From NCBI RefSeq assembly GCF_000150275.1, contig NW_002060943.1:732239-796238 (forward strand): a stretch of DNA of 64,000 bases. Direction: 5' to 3'. The position numbers and the translations under genes were made by a program. Origin of the DNA: Trichoplax adhaerens (lineage: Eukaryota; Placozoa; Uniplacotomia; Trichoplacea; Trichoplacidae). Below the pieces are notes generated by a model. That model did no database searches, had not been told where the DNA came from, and saw nothing but the letters and a program-made list of their open reading frames with translations. Below are positions 33,301 through 46,640 of the stretch, piece by piece (the stretch's first letter is position 1; each line of letters starts with the position of its first letter).

Positions 33301-34118
33301 AAAAGCGACAACTTTAGCGGTGAATAATTTCTTATGATACCCAAGTTCTTGTAGAGGATGTTTTAATTTAGTGGAAAGTACTATATACTCTTGGTCTAAA
33401 CTTCCAGATCTAGCCAATATTAATAGAAATTACTATTTACCGCCCGTACTTTTCTATATAATCAAGCTTTTAAAGAGTTCTAGAATCTAGTTAAATAATT
33501 TGAACAAGCTATTGGATTCTTAGTAACTGACTTTCGGTAACTTTATTATAACTGAATTAGTGCCCCATGTTTAGAATAGTAAGTGTTTTCAACATCTATT
33601 AAACGAGACTAAAAGTCCAGGCTAAATAGAGGGCGTATATGGTACAATTTAGTGCCGTATTAGTGTCTATTAATCTTCTCTCTATTTATCCTTAGGCATT
33701 AAGTCCTGACCATTTCTACTGTTTCTTATATACTAGACAAAGCTAATTAAGTAAATGTATAGATGGCATCCTTTACCTTGATATTGCTTCGGTTGTTCTC
33801 TCCTACAGAGACCGAACTATTTCCTTGCATATTAAGCACCATTTCTCGAAATTCCAAGTTCAAATTAAATCTCATTGAATATGCCGCAATAAAAGCCAAA
33901 ACTACGATAAAAGCTAAAAGATAGCGTTTGAAGCTGCATGGAAAAGAAGTCTGTGCTACATTTCGCATTTTATTATAAGAATAATCTCCATTTTCGTCAT
34001 CTGAAGTTATGGTATCCGAAAGGTGAAATGTAGATGGCACCAAATCTATTTCATTTTTTCCTGATTTTCCGTTACGATTGGCTGTATCAATATCGACGGT
34101 TGAAGATTCTTCAGCCAT
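27363..34118 (-). CDS. SLC17-family (sialin/VGLUT-like) anion transporter, copy 1
   Basis: Twelve-helix MFS transporter of the SLC17 group (sialin, vesicular glutamate and Na+/phosphate transporters), expected in a lysosomal, synaptic-like or plasma membrane. Ten exons 5' to 3': 34118-33777, 30982-30949, 30094-29895, 29747-29660, 29321-29235, 29040-28928, 28724-28560, 28254-28122, 28004-27766, 27575-27363; 1614 nt, 537 aa. Features: acidic cytoplasmic N-terminus of about 65 residues, TM1 with MRFNLNLE, an asparagine-rich luminal loop (NSS and NRS sequons), TM2 FFYGYTAMQIPGGWLAHKFG, TM4 CRILIGVAQGPIYPAM, TM10-11 NPLDLASPYAGFIMG, and a C-terminal tail with an acidic di-leucine (ENVHLL). The TM1 and TM4 arginines that bind substrate in VGLUTs are present, but the TM4 acidic residue is Gln. 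Start: first Met of the exon, giving family-like N-terminal length. The paralogue is 4.9 kb away on the same strand. Substrate cannot be told from sequence. Confidence 0.93.
30983..33776 (-). other. Large intron 1 of SLC17 copy 1
   Basis: A 2.8-kb AT-rich intron between the exon encoding TM1 and the 34-nt exon encoding VFHYLWEPHLQ. It includes a small perfect hairpin at 33239-33260 (CGTCTAGC, six-base loop, GCTAGACG). The 73-codon minus-strand frame around that hairpin has no family signature. No nested gene seen. Intron 2 (30095-30948) is likewise featureless. Confidence 0.55.
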
Positions 34119-37100
34119 CTGCTCAAGATATAATTTTCTTCAATATTAGAAACTTGATCACTTATTTATTAACGATCCGATAGGTAATGATGATCTTGTA
34201 TATCCGTAGTCCTACATTTGATATCAAAACGATTTAAAAATTACAACTGAATAATATTGGTGTCCTTCACATTAGCCCGCGCCTGTTCAATTTTATTTAC
34301 GATTATTGAATTTTAAAATGATATCGCTTATGAATGAGACCCTACCCCTGTTCGTCCAATAGATCGAAAAAGTTCTATCCGACTTCCAGGCTAAGATTTT
34401 CTTCTCTCTTGCCCGGATTATCTTACGTTAAATAGCGTAATGCAGGTAGTGGAAAACTGTGACAATAACAAGGAAGAAAAAACCGACCATGGCATATAAG
34501 CATTAACTGAATATTTCACCGAGGCAAACAATTCCGTTTCTTACCGAAAGGAAAATATTCTTAGTGAAATCAATAAAACAAATTAATTCTTTTTCCAATG
34601 AAATGGATATCTACACAAAAAAGTTAATTTGTCGGAATGCAAAAGAAGAAAGATGGAAAGGGAAAGTAAACGAGTAACCGACGCCAATTCATTGCTATAC
34701 CTTAATAAATCATACAGACATGATTTCAAGTTCTTTCCGCTACTAGGATTACTAATTTGAATCAAATCAAGATGAATTATTGTCAATATCATGTAAAACA
34801 TGGACGATCCATTACTTTTGATCATAATTTCATACCCAAGCATGAACTCTGATAAAAATTAAGGTAGATTGATAGCATCTTGGACTCAACAGTGATTAAA
34901 AAGACTGGCGACTAACAACTAAAAGTTAATATCCAGGTTTTCAATCACTTACCTAATACTAATCTCACACAAATGGCCAATCTATTAGTCTTTTAATTCG
35001 TATTTAATTAATCCAGTTGACGGGTATACGTACCGTGGGCAGGACTCCGATGAATCATCCGTCGTTACCTAGTTTACGTTATATCGGCTTCGGATCTCAA
35101 TCTCTTGTAAAATAAATCAGTTCGCAGTCCAATTTTTTAAGCTAAACAAATCAATAGCAATAACAGCCGATAAAATAGCCTTCAAAATTAATTATTACTA
35201 GTTCTATCATAAAAATAGTTAGCTAGAACTATATTGAATATTAAATCAATATTGCGAAGTAACGTACACGCTATGAATAAACTTTCGGAGGTTGCATACA
35301 AAATAAATAGAATGATAGAAAGGAAAAATAGCCAATCTATGCTATGAAAACAAAATAAGATAAATCAAATAATAATTCGTCACTATCGTGGCAGACAGGA
35401 CTATAGATATTTCTAGCCTTTTGTCAATCCATTGATTGTTACCTATTATTAATTCACATCTAGATATGAAATAGAATCAATAGAAACAACCTAAACCATG
35501 ATTATTACTCTGCCATCATTTTGATAATGTATGCAAATGATGAATTAATTATAGTTACAATTCGATGACGAACTTAATTAATCATCGGATATATTGTTTG
35601 TAGCTAAGAAAGCTAAAGAATAACCATCTTGTCTACACAAAGCCCTCGCTATATTATTCCTTTCTCTCATTCTTCCTGTTGCTATAGCAACATTTCCATC
35701 TATCGATCTGAATAGGAACGGATTGGAGAGGGAGTATTGTAGCGGATGTCTTAATTGTAATAAGCTTCTGTGTAAAAAGAAACCTTTATTTTTGAAATTG
35801 AATTATAAAATATTAATACTAGATGAATTAAAATTAATAAGATCGAGATTTGATTTAAATTTAATTATGATGCGATTTTAACTCTATTCCAATAGCATAA
35901 CGACGAATGTATTAAGTTATGCCAACTATTTATCACGACTTTTCTACGCTAAAAAGTTTAAATTATTAGCAAAATATCGAAAATAGCTCCAGTACCTGAC
36001 AGTAGATCTGTACTTAATTAAGACAGCAAAAGTTACGATCTACTGCAGGGGCAATAATTCCTCCAAGTTTAGGAATAAACTACTTAGAAAAGATCCACTA
36101 TTAAAAAAGTAGCTCACATGCGATAGTGGTTAAAAATTTCTCAAGCAATAGTCTGCTATCATTTTAAATCTATCTCGAACGTTTATCAACTTTGAAGTAA
36201 CGGAATCTTGTCTTAAATAATTTTTGGCATATCTCTAAAAGTTAGGTTTTGTGCACACTTTTTACATGTAGATCTGTTAATTCATATGGGCTTAAAACTT
36301 ATACATATAGAGTACTATGGAGTGAAAGTTAATATTTCCACCTTAATCGATGTGATAGTAATAAGATCTGTAAGAGTTGCTTCAGTAGAGAATACAAATG
36401 GGAAAAATTTAGACACTATCAAATAAACATATTCCCTTAAAATGTAGTACTTAGACCTAACATACAAGTGGAAACACAGTTAATTCAAATTATCTCTATT
36501 TTCGATAATATTAATGTTATGGCCAATATCCGTATTGACCGGCTCGTTGATAATATTTAATTGGGAAATCTTGACTATCAAAATCTATTTTTCAAAGTTA
36601 TATCATATTTTGATTTTTGTGAAATATTAGCCTAAACTACTGGCTTCCTATTTATATCATGAAAGATTCTTAATTCATTCGGAAATGTTCATTGTCAATC
36701 ATTTTTACGAAACGAGTATGGTCGTGTTAAGGGTTAAGTGTTAAGGGTTTATTCATAAAAGTTAAAATAGATTGAATCTATCTATAATATTAGGTAATAA
36801 AATATGCGCTATATGAGCTATGTATTATCAAAACACACAAAGAAATTGAAATTATTTCTATATACAAGTTTATTTATGTTACATTGCTTACGTTCTGTAT
36901 AAAGAGTGCAATGAGAAAATAAATTGTAATAGGACTTGATCGGTAAAATTTTGACCGATCTTGATATAAATTCATTATGTAAACTCTAGCATTGCGATCC
37001 AAGATGGTAAATTTATGTTCTTGATTGCTAAAATCTGACTATTATCGGAACATTGAGATAGTAGTAAACAGTATCAAGACAGTTGTTGAAGCCAAGATAT

Positions 37101-38988
37101 GACATTTCGAAGTCAAAAGGTTAGATATTAGAAAATGGTATACAGCACAATTTTGCGCGATAACCATTTAGCCAGTGCTTCGCTGTCTATCTATAAGTAA
37201 TTTTAATTGATCAGCAAGAGTTGGTGCTTCGCATAAGATCAATAAACTACTCTATAATATCTTCCTTAATGATATAAGTCGTTGCATCAAAACTGGCCTA
37301 TAGAGTTGGATTCTGTTATAAGTGTTAAAACATTTAATTTTGATACGATACTATACATGGTATTTGTCACATTTTCTTGAATGAATTTAAAGCTTAAGAT
37401 CAAACGAGTGGTATTCTAAATATTCAGATGGTAAAAGAAAAATGCAAGTTATTATAAGGCCTAAAGTAGTTGCAAGTATCAAATACGAATGTGATAGCTT
37501 TAATTTAAGAATCTAGCCTTATGTTAACATGATTTAGTATTATGTAAGATATCAAAATCTGATAATAATTGATTACAAGATTTTTAAAATTTTTGATTGC
37601 CTCTTGTAATTTCAGTTTTAAAAATTTTGTATCGTTAATATAGTGTATTGGCATTTCGAGATTGCACCATAGGATACAGGTTTTCGATTTTATATACTAT
37701 ATTACTTTTATACAGCAAGTATGTTAATCGAATGAAGTTTTAATTTTAGGTCAAGCGAATGGTATTATGTATGTAACGTAGTATAGTAATACATGGCAAA
37801 CGTTAGAAGTTGCAGTCTTTATAATGTCAGAATATTGCATCTGGAAAACAATCGATTTTATTTAAGAGTTTACGAACAATTCGATTCAACATCTGCTTTA
37901 GTAAGCACCAAATTGTGAATAATGAACCCCAAAACATTAATAATTTTAGTTACGTTGAAACATATTAGTAAAACTAATGCATAAAATGATCTTCAAATGA
38001 AATCAACGATATTTTATATCTCAAATTTGATCATTAAAGATGCCGGTCTAGAACATCAGGCTATTACAGCTTTACCAAATATAAATTTTAGTATTATCGG
38101 TGGGTAATGCTAATTTTTCGTCGAACAGAGTTGTAATCTCAAATGAAATGAGTGACATTTAAAATTCACAGCAAGTGAGAATATAGGCTTCGACTCGTAA
38201 ATTAGATACTTTCAAATATGGATTTGGAAAGACGTTATTAATTATCGTTAATTTTAAAACAAGCAGCTTTATAGAAATTGCATATTATGCGCATATATAT
38301 AAATAATGAAAATGCATAAGAAACTGACAGCCTATTATCATCATTAGGCTATCCACTCAATTAAAATCAATTATTACTCTAAATTACTAAATGCGCAATA
38401 GTCCAGAAAATATTAGTGCGTAATAAATTATATTTTTAAAGTAATCGTTTGATATAAATCGTACCGTCTACGGATACATATAAATAATAATCAAATCTGT
38501 AAATTTAACCGATGTTATTGATGAATAGACAGCAACCTATCTGATAAAGAGAGGATAAGTAAGGCAATATATACGTCAAGACATGAAAAGGGGGTGATAA
38601 TTGAAGGTCACGCAGAGATTATATTTTTTTATATTATTTAGATCGGGACCATATCAGCTGCGATTTGACTGAAAGTTCATTAGGAATATTTAATGCAAAT
38701 GTTATTTCGCAAACAATTTAAATTACATTTACAACAGCTGAAAAATAAGAAATTAAGTTATATTCTAGGCCTTTCATGCTCCATTTAAATTAAAACGGTG
38801 TTCAATTTAATTTATCACCTGTACTCAGTACCGAAATACAAATACTTTATAAAGCATTTCATTATTTAAACCTTCGTTGTTTTAATTAAAAGTAATTAGG
38901 TATTCACCTTTTAATAAAATATAACAGAAATTGTGAAGTTTCGTAATCATAGATTGAAATGCAAATGCTATTTACTCTTGGTCGGATT
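34119..38988. other. Intergenic DNA between the two SLC17 genes
   Basis: AT-rich 4.9 kb between the start of SLC17 copy 1 and the end of copy 2. The first 1.6 kb should hold the promoter and 5' UTR of copy 1; a pyrimidine/GC-richer patch at 35640-35750 carries a perfect X-box. Elsewhere I see no open frame with a family signature. Confidence 0.5.
35678..35691. promoter_or_regulatory. Perfect palindromic RFX X-box
   Basis: GTTGCTATAGCAAC is a 14-bp perfect palindrome matching the RFX-factor X-box (GTTGCC-N(0-3)-RGYAAC type) known from promoters of ciliary and neural genes in animals. It lies 1.56 kb upstream of the SLC17 copy 1 start codon, in a patch more GC-rich than its surroundings. No other gene start is visible nearby, so either it belongs to that gene's distal 5' region or an unannotated transcript starts here. 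Confidence 0.5.
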
Positions 38989-41900
38989 TCAATCATTAAA
39001 TATGCTTGAAATTGGCGTTTCTTCAGTTTCTTCATCTGAATTTAAGGTCCTATAAATGGTAAGATCTTTGCTAAGGCTATATACTGCCCATGGCTGGATT
39101 TCAGCTGAACTATACATTAGGTAAATGAGGCTGCATGCCGTTAAAACTGCTCCAACTTCATAGAAAACAGTATGCCAACTGTGTATGTTCTACAAATCAC
39201 AGGTAGAGCAAATTTTAATCGATATTGTATATTATAGAAAATTGCAACTTAGATACCACACTACAGCAACAGACAATTTTTAAATCAAGCATGCCATATC
39301 AGTGCAGCGTACATTCAGGGAATTAGAAAACCTAGTTAATCTGGCTATCATTAATGAAAGCTAGCAAATAAGCAAAACAATTACCTCAGGTTCTATAATA
39401 AAACCAGCTATTAGTGGACTTATAGCCGATGCTAAGCTACTGAAAATGTCAATAAAAGCCGTAATAATTCCAACATGGATTGGTGCTATATCAAGTGGAT
39501 TGGCCATGATTGTGCAATACATTGCTGCTTCGATAATAACGATAAGGTACAAGGCTGTAATAAGGATACCTTGATCACTGCTATAGGTCATCAACATTAG
39601 ACTACCAGCGGGCACAATGGAGCCTATATATCAACATGATCAAAGCGATGTTCTTCATGGCTGTGTTTTGAATGATTATAATCGATTTTTCCATAAATAT
39701 AACATAAAAGCAGGCTTATAGCGACTGCAAGACAAATGAGTATTATTTACCTAACAATAGAAACGCGTTCCTGGTAGCGGTCTTAGAGAAGTGATTCTGA
39801 ATTAATTTATCAGCTAATATGCTAAATAGTAACATGAAAACTGCATGGAGAAAGAATGGTATGCATGATAGTAATCCAATCTGAAAGAAATTTATACGAT
39901 TAATTGTTAAAAAAATGTAATTAGAATCAGTGAACATATTCATAAATGAAAAGGTTCAATATTTATTATCTCGTAATGTGTTAGTCGACATAATGATAAA
40001 CCTACCGAATAAATTTTTTTGTCGTATAAAATATAAAATAGTATAGGAAAGTATGCTATCAGCATACTATTAAGCCAGCCTAAACCAAAGCTTCCCAGTG
40101 CAAGAGCCCAGATAGGTCTTGAGCACAAAATGGAGCTCCAGGGTATCTTGTATGGCTATGATTACAGACAGAAAGGGGCAGTAAATAATCAGAATGATGA
40201 GTTTAATTCCACAAGAATGTAATAAACGTAAATCTTATATTACTAGTTTTATTAGCTGCAAATATTTAAATTAAGCGGGAGCTAGGATTTGTAGCTGCTG
40301 TAGTAATATACTGCAGATATTCTTGGTAAAGAGAATTATTTCTGGCAAGTAAGTTAAACTATCTCTGATTTTACTGTTTGTAAATAAACAGCAGATTTAA
40401 TCATAGCACTTAAGTAACGGTGATGTATTGATACATTTATGACTAGCCTTATTACCAACCAAATTAAAATTTAGTGAAGGTATGATCATGGATAAATTAG
40501 TATGATCAAAATAACATAATATTATTTAACGCTGATACGAAATCTAGAGCCTATTCGTACTGGCTTGCGATAAACTTTATTAATTTGGTAAAATGGTAGC
40601 TCAAAGCAATTATAAAAGATAAAATACGTTCATTACTATTGAAGGTTACCGCTACTAAGCTAATGCTATCGAATTCAATTGCCTTTGGAAAAGTTCCTCG
40701 TTATAAAATATACCTGATATCCCAATGGTCCTTGCTTATCTTCAATCGTGGTTTGGATGTATTCGGCTTCATCATAAGAAATAAATGTATGTATACTTGG
40801 TGAGTTTGTAAAGAACATGCACCAGATCATGGTCCAAATTATTCCTGTAGCACCTATAAGAGTTTCGACGAATTCATGTTGATAAGAAACATTAAATAGA
40901 GCTTTATTTATTTTCAGATAATTCAAGAATCTTTTCAAAATATATATTCTCTTACCGCAAATATAAAACACGGTAGGCCAGCTAAAATAATACAGCACAT
41001 ATCCAGAAAAATAGATGGTCATAAATGATCCTATCGTTTCTCCTGCAAGTGATCAGTAAACAAATCAGAGAAAAATATTTACTTCAAGCTAGATACAGAA
41101 CTCTGCTGTTAAAGAGATATGGTGCATCACAGATTATTCACATACCTATTGCTGGAGCTACCGAGAAACGTGTTATTTCTTGAGGAGAAGCCCACCGACT
41201 CCATAGATCATTCACAGCAGCATGGAAAGGAGTCTTTATGCAAGAAATAACATAAAAAATTTCAAGTACCGGTAAAACGAATAGATCAGAATTTATCAGA
41301 CTGTAAATAAGATATTGACACGAAAGCCATCAGAATGAAAGAAATTTGATTCAAAGGATGGGAAATAAGACACCTAATTGTGGCTTTCACTACTTGACCA
41401 CTTGAGGAATAATAAATGCTAAAGGATTAGTTACAGTAGTTGTTTTCCGGAAGAAATAGAGATTATTTTTTTTTCTGCACATCACTGCTAAGGTTAGGAA
41501 CGATTCTGTCTGCAAAATTTTAACCGTGACTTAAAACTCCACATTATTGACATATCAAGCTGAGAACTTTATGGTTATGTATAATTTAATTGCATTCCTT
41601 CATCAAAACATCAGGTGTTGCTACCACTACGTAAGCATTTACAGGGCCATACTTGGGATAGGTAATCAATGAAAGATATGATAACCAGTGGTCCATAATT
41701 GACTCAATTTGCAGTAAGAACTATCTATATATTATTACCGTACGGTACTTTTGCTAATAAATCGCTTCCCCAATAGATAGATGTTAACTTAATTTAGGTT
41801 ACTGTAGGGTTTGCAAGCTACGCTTTAAACAATATGAATGAGGGTAATTTTGTCTCTATCCTTCTTCGACAATAGCATTTGTTAAATAAAGGTTTAAGTC

Positions 41901-43567
41901 TATTGCTGTATTAATTACGTAAAGAATGCTATATCAACAGTACTGCTTGTAGGTTATCGATTCAAATGTGGCATGATAGGGCTTATGTACTATTTCTGTG
42001 GTTAGAAATCAATTTTTCAGACTATCCTAATCATGGTTCAATTAAGTGATTAGGAGTAAAGTTGGGAATATAATGACAAGCGATACAGTAATAATCTTCG
42101 TGAACATAGTTTCAAAAGTTATTAGCTAAAAGATGGAGATGATAAATGCTTGTAATAGAATTCTTGTATAATATAGGTGTTATAGGCTTACCTGACAGAG
42201 GCCCGCAAATACTCGTAAGACTACGAATAATGTAAAATTATACATTGCCGCCAATGGTTGAAAGATGGTCGATAATGAACTCAAAAATATGCCAATTAAC
42301 AAAACTTTCCATCCACCTATTCGTGTAACTAGCCATCCTCCAGGTAACTGCATAACAATTTGGCCATAATGAACGGCACTAAGCGCAATACCTAAAGGTA
42401 TGGAGGATCGATTGATGGAGTAATTCGTTAAGAATGATAGCGAATAGTACATCGCAATTATGGTTATATCTCAATATAAGTTCGTATGCGAAATTGTAGC
42501 GAAGTTTATCAGATTCTGACGAAATAAGCCACAACAGTTCTAAATCAGGAAGTAACTGCTGTCTATCACATAGTAATTATCAAAATGCAGTAGGATTCTA
42601 ACTACTTGCACGACTATCATGATGGTCGATTAGAATAAAAATTAGAGATTATCTTTGAATTAAAGTTATATCGTTCGGTAAGATATAGTATGAACAAAGT
42701 TTTTCTACTACGAAATTGATTAATACGGCAATAATAGTTTCAGCAGTCTTACATGAAATTGTACTGACTAAAAATGAAATGTTTATGGCCTCATGATTAA
42801 GTAAATATACATAGATCATAAATAGTACATTAATATTTGTCTTAAAGGTTTCTTACTCTACTATTACTGCTTAATGTCACGGCGTTTAATACAAGTCTAG
42901 TATTGAGTAAAAGACTCAAATTTTATTAAATACATTAGTATTAAATTGTTCTTATTTTTCAGTGTCAAATATAAAAGCAATCGATTTTGGTTCCTTTAGA
43001 TCTCTTTTGCCGATTATCGACTGCTCAACAGGGCACTGAGACCATCTTACCTTGTTGTGTGGATGTCCAATTTAAAAAGTAAATCTATAGCGAAGAAGTT
43101 AGAAAGAGAACATACCTGAATTAAGAGTAAAATGGCAACATATAAAAGTTTTCCAGAGCATTTCGATCGTGAATTAAGTTTGATTTACGTTACTACATCA
43201 ATTAATGATCAATGATGTCAAGCTTTTATTAATAAAATGTTATAAAAGCAATATGATGGATGATAAAGCAGCTTACCGAATTCTCCAGCGGGGGAATATC
43301 ATTAGGATGATATGTCATCGTTACGATAGTCATACTTAAATTGATTTTTGTGGCCATGGTGATTATTCCACAGAAAATGACCATGAAAAACATAAAATAA
43401 CGCACACTGCAGCAATAAGATGGTAATCTCGAGTTTGCTTTCCTCGGTCTTAATAGTCTTTTCCTCTCTTCAAGTAGATTTATAGATGGTCGACCATCCC
43501 AATCAAATGCTTCCTGTCGAAATGGCAGTGTAGACTGGCCAGAGGGTTTGTGGGTATTTTCCGACAT
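38989..43567 (-). CDS. SLC17-family (sialin/VGLUT-like) anion transporter, copy 2
   Basis: Second SLC17 MFS transporter. Exons 5' to 3': 43567-43277, 43084-43051, 42391-42192, 41233-41146, 41042-40956, 40853-40714, 40146-40006, 39880-39751, 39623-39385, 39189-38989; 1551 nt, 516 aa, phases consistent. Features: N-terminus with an acidic di-leucine signal (EERKRLL), typical of lysosome-directed sialin-type proteins, then TM1 MATKINLSMTIVTM, the family block LNWTSTQQG, TM2 GQIVMQLPGGWLVTRIGG, TM4 LRVFAGLCQTPFHAAV, TM10-11 NPLDIAPIHVGIITA. Exons 2-5 and 9 have exactly the lengths of those in copy 1 (34, 200, 88, 87, 239 nt). The TM1 arginine is Lys here and the TM4 acidic residue is Gln, so substrate or ion coupling may differ from copy 1. 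Introns 2 (42392-43050), 3 (41234-42191) and 6 (40147-40713) show nothing further. Confidence 0.92.
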
Positions 43568-46500
43568 GGATGATAACTTTCTGTAGCTAATCAGAGCTAG
43601 TAGTGTTAATATAGTAAATAAAAATCATCGCTAAGTATTTTCTTTCTATCACATCTTGAACAAGAATTGCTTAAGTACTGCTACTTGAAAGGGTTACCAC
43701 AAATATTGAATTAAATATGAATGTGTAGTCGTCGTGTATTGGAGTAAATTTTTATGTCACATGGAGTAATTAGCTTGAATTGCTCATAGAAGATTAAGGC
43801 TATGACCAAGTCTATTGCAACTTCTAAAAAAACGGTAAATTTTCTTACTTTACAGTGATAGATTTAATTAAGTCACTATTGAAGGATATATTGACACTCC
43901 TAATATGTTTTAAATCTGACAATTTCATTTTCTAATAGTCATCAACTGCATTGGCCTAAAATGCAACGAGAAACTATTCGATTTGAGCAAACATAACATC
44001 CATCGTTAAATTCACAGGAGTATTAGGCTCTTGAATGTTAATACTTTTCATCATGTTGTTTACAAGACTAGTAATTATAACTTGTAACAGTAGTCAAGTG
44101 AATTATATTCGTATTACTAAATAGTAAATATCATAGCGTGCGATAACTAAGGTTTCAGATAGAATTGATTTATCATCTACTTTTGTAAGCTATAATCAAA
44201 AGAAATAAAAGTAAGTTATACTTGCTTCAAGGAAGCAAGTAAACCTCACTGCTACAGGTGTCAATGTATAAATATTGACAATAAGAGATCAGCTATGTAA
44301 AGAGGATTATGATCACAACGTCGATAAATGGGATAGACTATTGGTGTTTAATGCACGAATTGCTTGTATGAAATAACCAAGACTTTATGTTTAAAATACC
44401 TTACGGATCTACGATAAGTAAATTGACTGGATATGCAGTTAATAATAATAATAGAATAAATTAGATTATGTATCGAAATCTGTTGACGATAATTTTAAAC
44501 GATACTATCTAATGCTATCTGCAAGTGTAATTTATTCCCAGACATTAGTTTATGAATGTTGGATATGGAAGTAAATAACTATCTTCAAAGGGGGAAATAT
44601 AGACTGCGATGAAGTATATAGAAAAAAATCGCGGGCTCAACATCTGTCTTTGCTTGGAGGCCTACTAGTGTAACCAAGTCAAATCAATTAACTAATGGCT
44701 TTTTAATAAACTAGAATTTAGGTAAATAGTAGAGGATAACTTTGTAGTTCTGGCTTTGGACTGTAATAGTTTCTTATTAATTCTGGAGTTTGTTTTCAAA
44801 CGATATTAAGGTCAAAATATTGTCTTCAACGATTGTGAATACATAAGATTTTAACGATCATTGATCGCAACTACTTTTAAGATCGAAAGTGTGGATAGAA
44901 AACGTTATCACAACTCTATTAAGTAATCTATCATTTTGCTTCTAAAGTGATCATGTCATCAAGAATTAGTTCTTCTAACGCCCCATATTTTACGTTTGCA
45001 ATATTACGAGATAACTACTATGCTCTAAGCATTGCGATTACGCATAGCTTACTTGTTTCTATCATCACTTCAGTAGTAACTAATCATAAGTTAATAAATT
45101 AATAAACTGCATCGTTTTGGTTTGTATCTTTACAAATAAATAAATTCTTTCGTTAGAGCCCAATATCAATGAAGATTAGTCCTATAAGATTTAAATTAGA
45201 CGTAAATAGTCGATTTTATCACAAGTTCAGCCTTCTACTTACGCCAAGGTTAAGAATCTAAACCATTCAATAATTTACAGCAAGTTGACCAATTTTAGCG
45301 TAGTTTTATCCCAATAACACCTCTACTAATCTGGATCAATGCTCGTCCTTCTATCTGAAATCGCTTCGTACTGTTAAAATCATATCGTCCTTATTAGACG
45401 CCGCCTACCTAATGGATATGGGCAGCATCGGTTGAAAATTATAAGAACCCTTTACTTGTCTGTTACTCATGACTAGGACGCACTACAATTTGACAACTAA
45501 GGCAACCATGGTAGAATCGCTTAGCACAACCTAATTATTTAGTCATGGCTGCTATTGTATATCCTAGTGTAGTAATTGTATTCAACTCAAAAATGGCATC
45601 TTTTCAATCATAATGCCTAAAACAATACTATTTTTCCTGGAGGTATGGAAACATCAATTAATACATTGATTTACTTTTGATTCAGAATTTCTAATTACGG
45701 AGAACAATCATAGCCCCTCAGGCGTTCTTCCTTACTGTTCCTACATAATCTATACAAACTTAAGGACAATATGGCAGGCAGAAGAGGAAATTCATTCAAA
45801 CTATAACCGAGAAGATAACATTTTCACCGTCTAGAACAAGATTTTAATGATTTAATTCTTTTGATACAAGTTTATTTTCTAGGATTGTATATTAGGTTTC
45901 CGAGGAAATCCTTTATAATTGATATGATTTGTTAATTTTACCCGCTAATACTTTCTAATCGTATATAAATGGAAAATAAACAACGCTAAGAATCCTAACT
46001 CTCGTTTTCTAATACCAATTTCCCGATTTTATGACGATCTCTGTATTGATGAACTCTTAATGACAGAATTAGGATGCTACAATATTCTAGCTCAATTGTG
46101 TTTCATCGCTGCGAATGATAATTCAATGACTTACTATTGTTAATCAAGTAGATTAAGATAGTTCAAAATTTATTTTATGTGAATCTTTTTTAGTATTGAA
46201 ATATAAACTGGTCAGGCCAGTAGGCAAATACCAAGCTTATATAGCAATCTTTGCTATTGATGTGATAAAGGAACATGACGGAATAGTTTCTATTTGGTCT
46301 GTTCTTTTTCACTTTTAGCTAAATTTCAATTCTACAACTTGCAAATACACCAGCAACATGAATATAAGAAGTTTAATAAAAACATTCAAGTAGTGTTTAA
46401 ATACTATGACGAACAACCAGTAATATCCATTTCCGTAGGCTGATCAGCATTTTTCAACTAATCCAGTCATAGACAAAGTTTAATGGCCAGTCAAATTCTT

Positions 46501-46640
46501 TCACAGTTATGATTATGATCATGGCACTAGCATATGAGTATACTATACTCGTATACCGTTATCTAGCTACCGTTATCTAGCTACTTTTTTTAATAATTGT
46601 TTTACTGATAAACTCTTTATTACCTTTTATGAACTAGTCC
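43568..46640. other. AT-rich intergenic DNA
   Basis: About 3 kb upstream of SLC17 copy 2. Its promoter should lie at the low-coordinate end. No open frame with a recognisable family and no conserved splice-flanked blocks on either strand. Confidence 0.5.
46555..46582. repeat. 14-bp tandem duplication
   Basis: Two exact adjacent copies of ACCGTTATCTAGCT (46555-46568 and 46569-46582). A looser repeat pair of about 33 bp sharing GCC(A/G)GTCAAA and TCACAGTTATGA lies around it (46479-46512 and 46654-46687). Confidence 0.85.
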
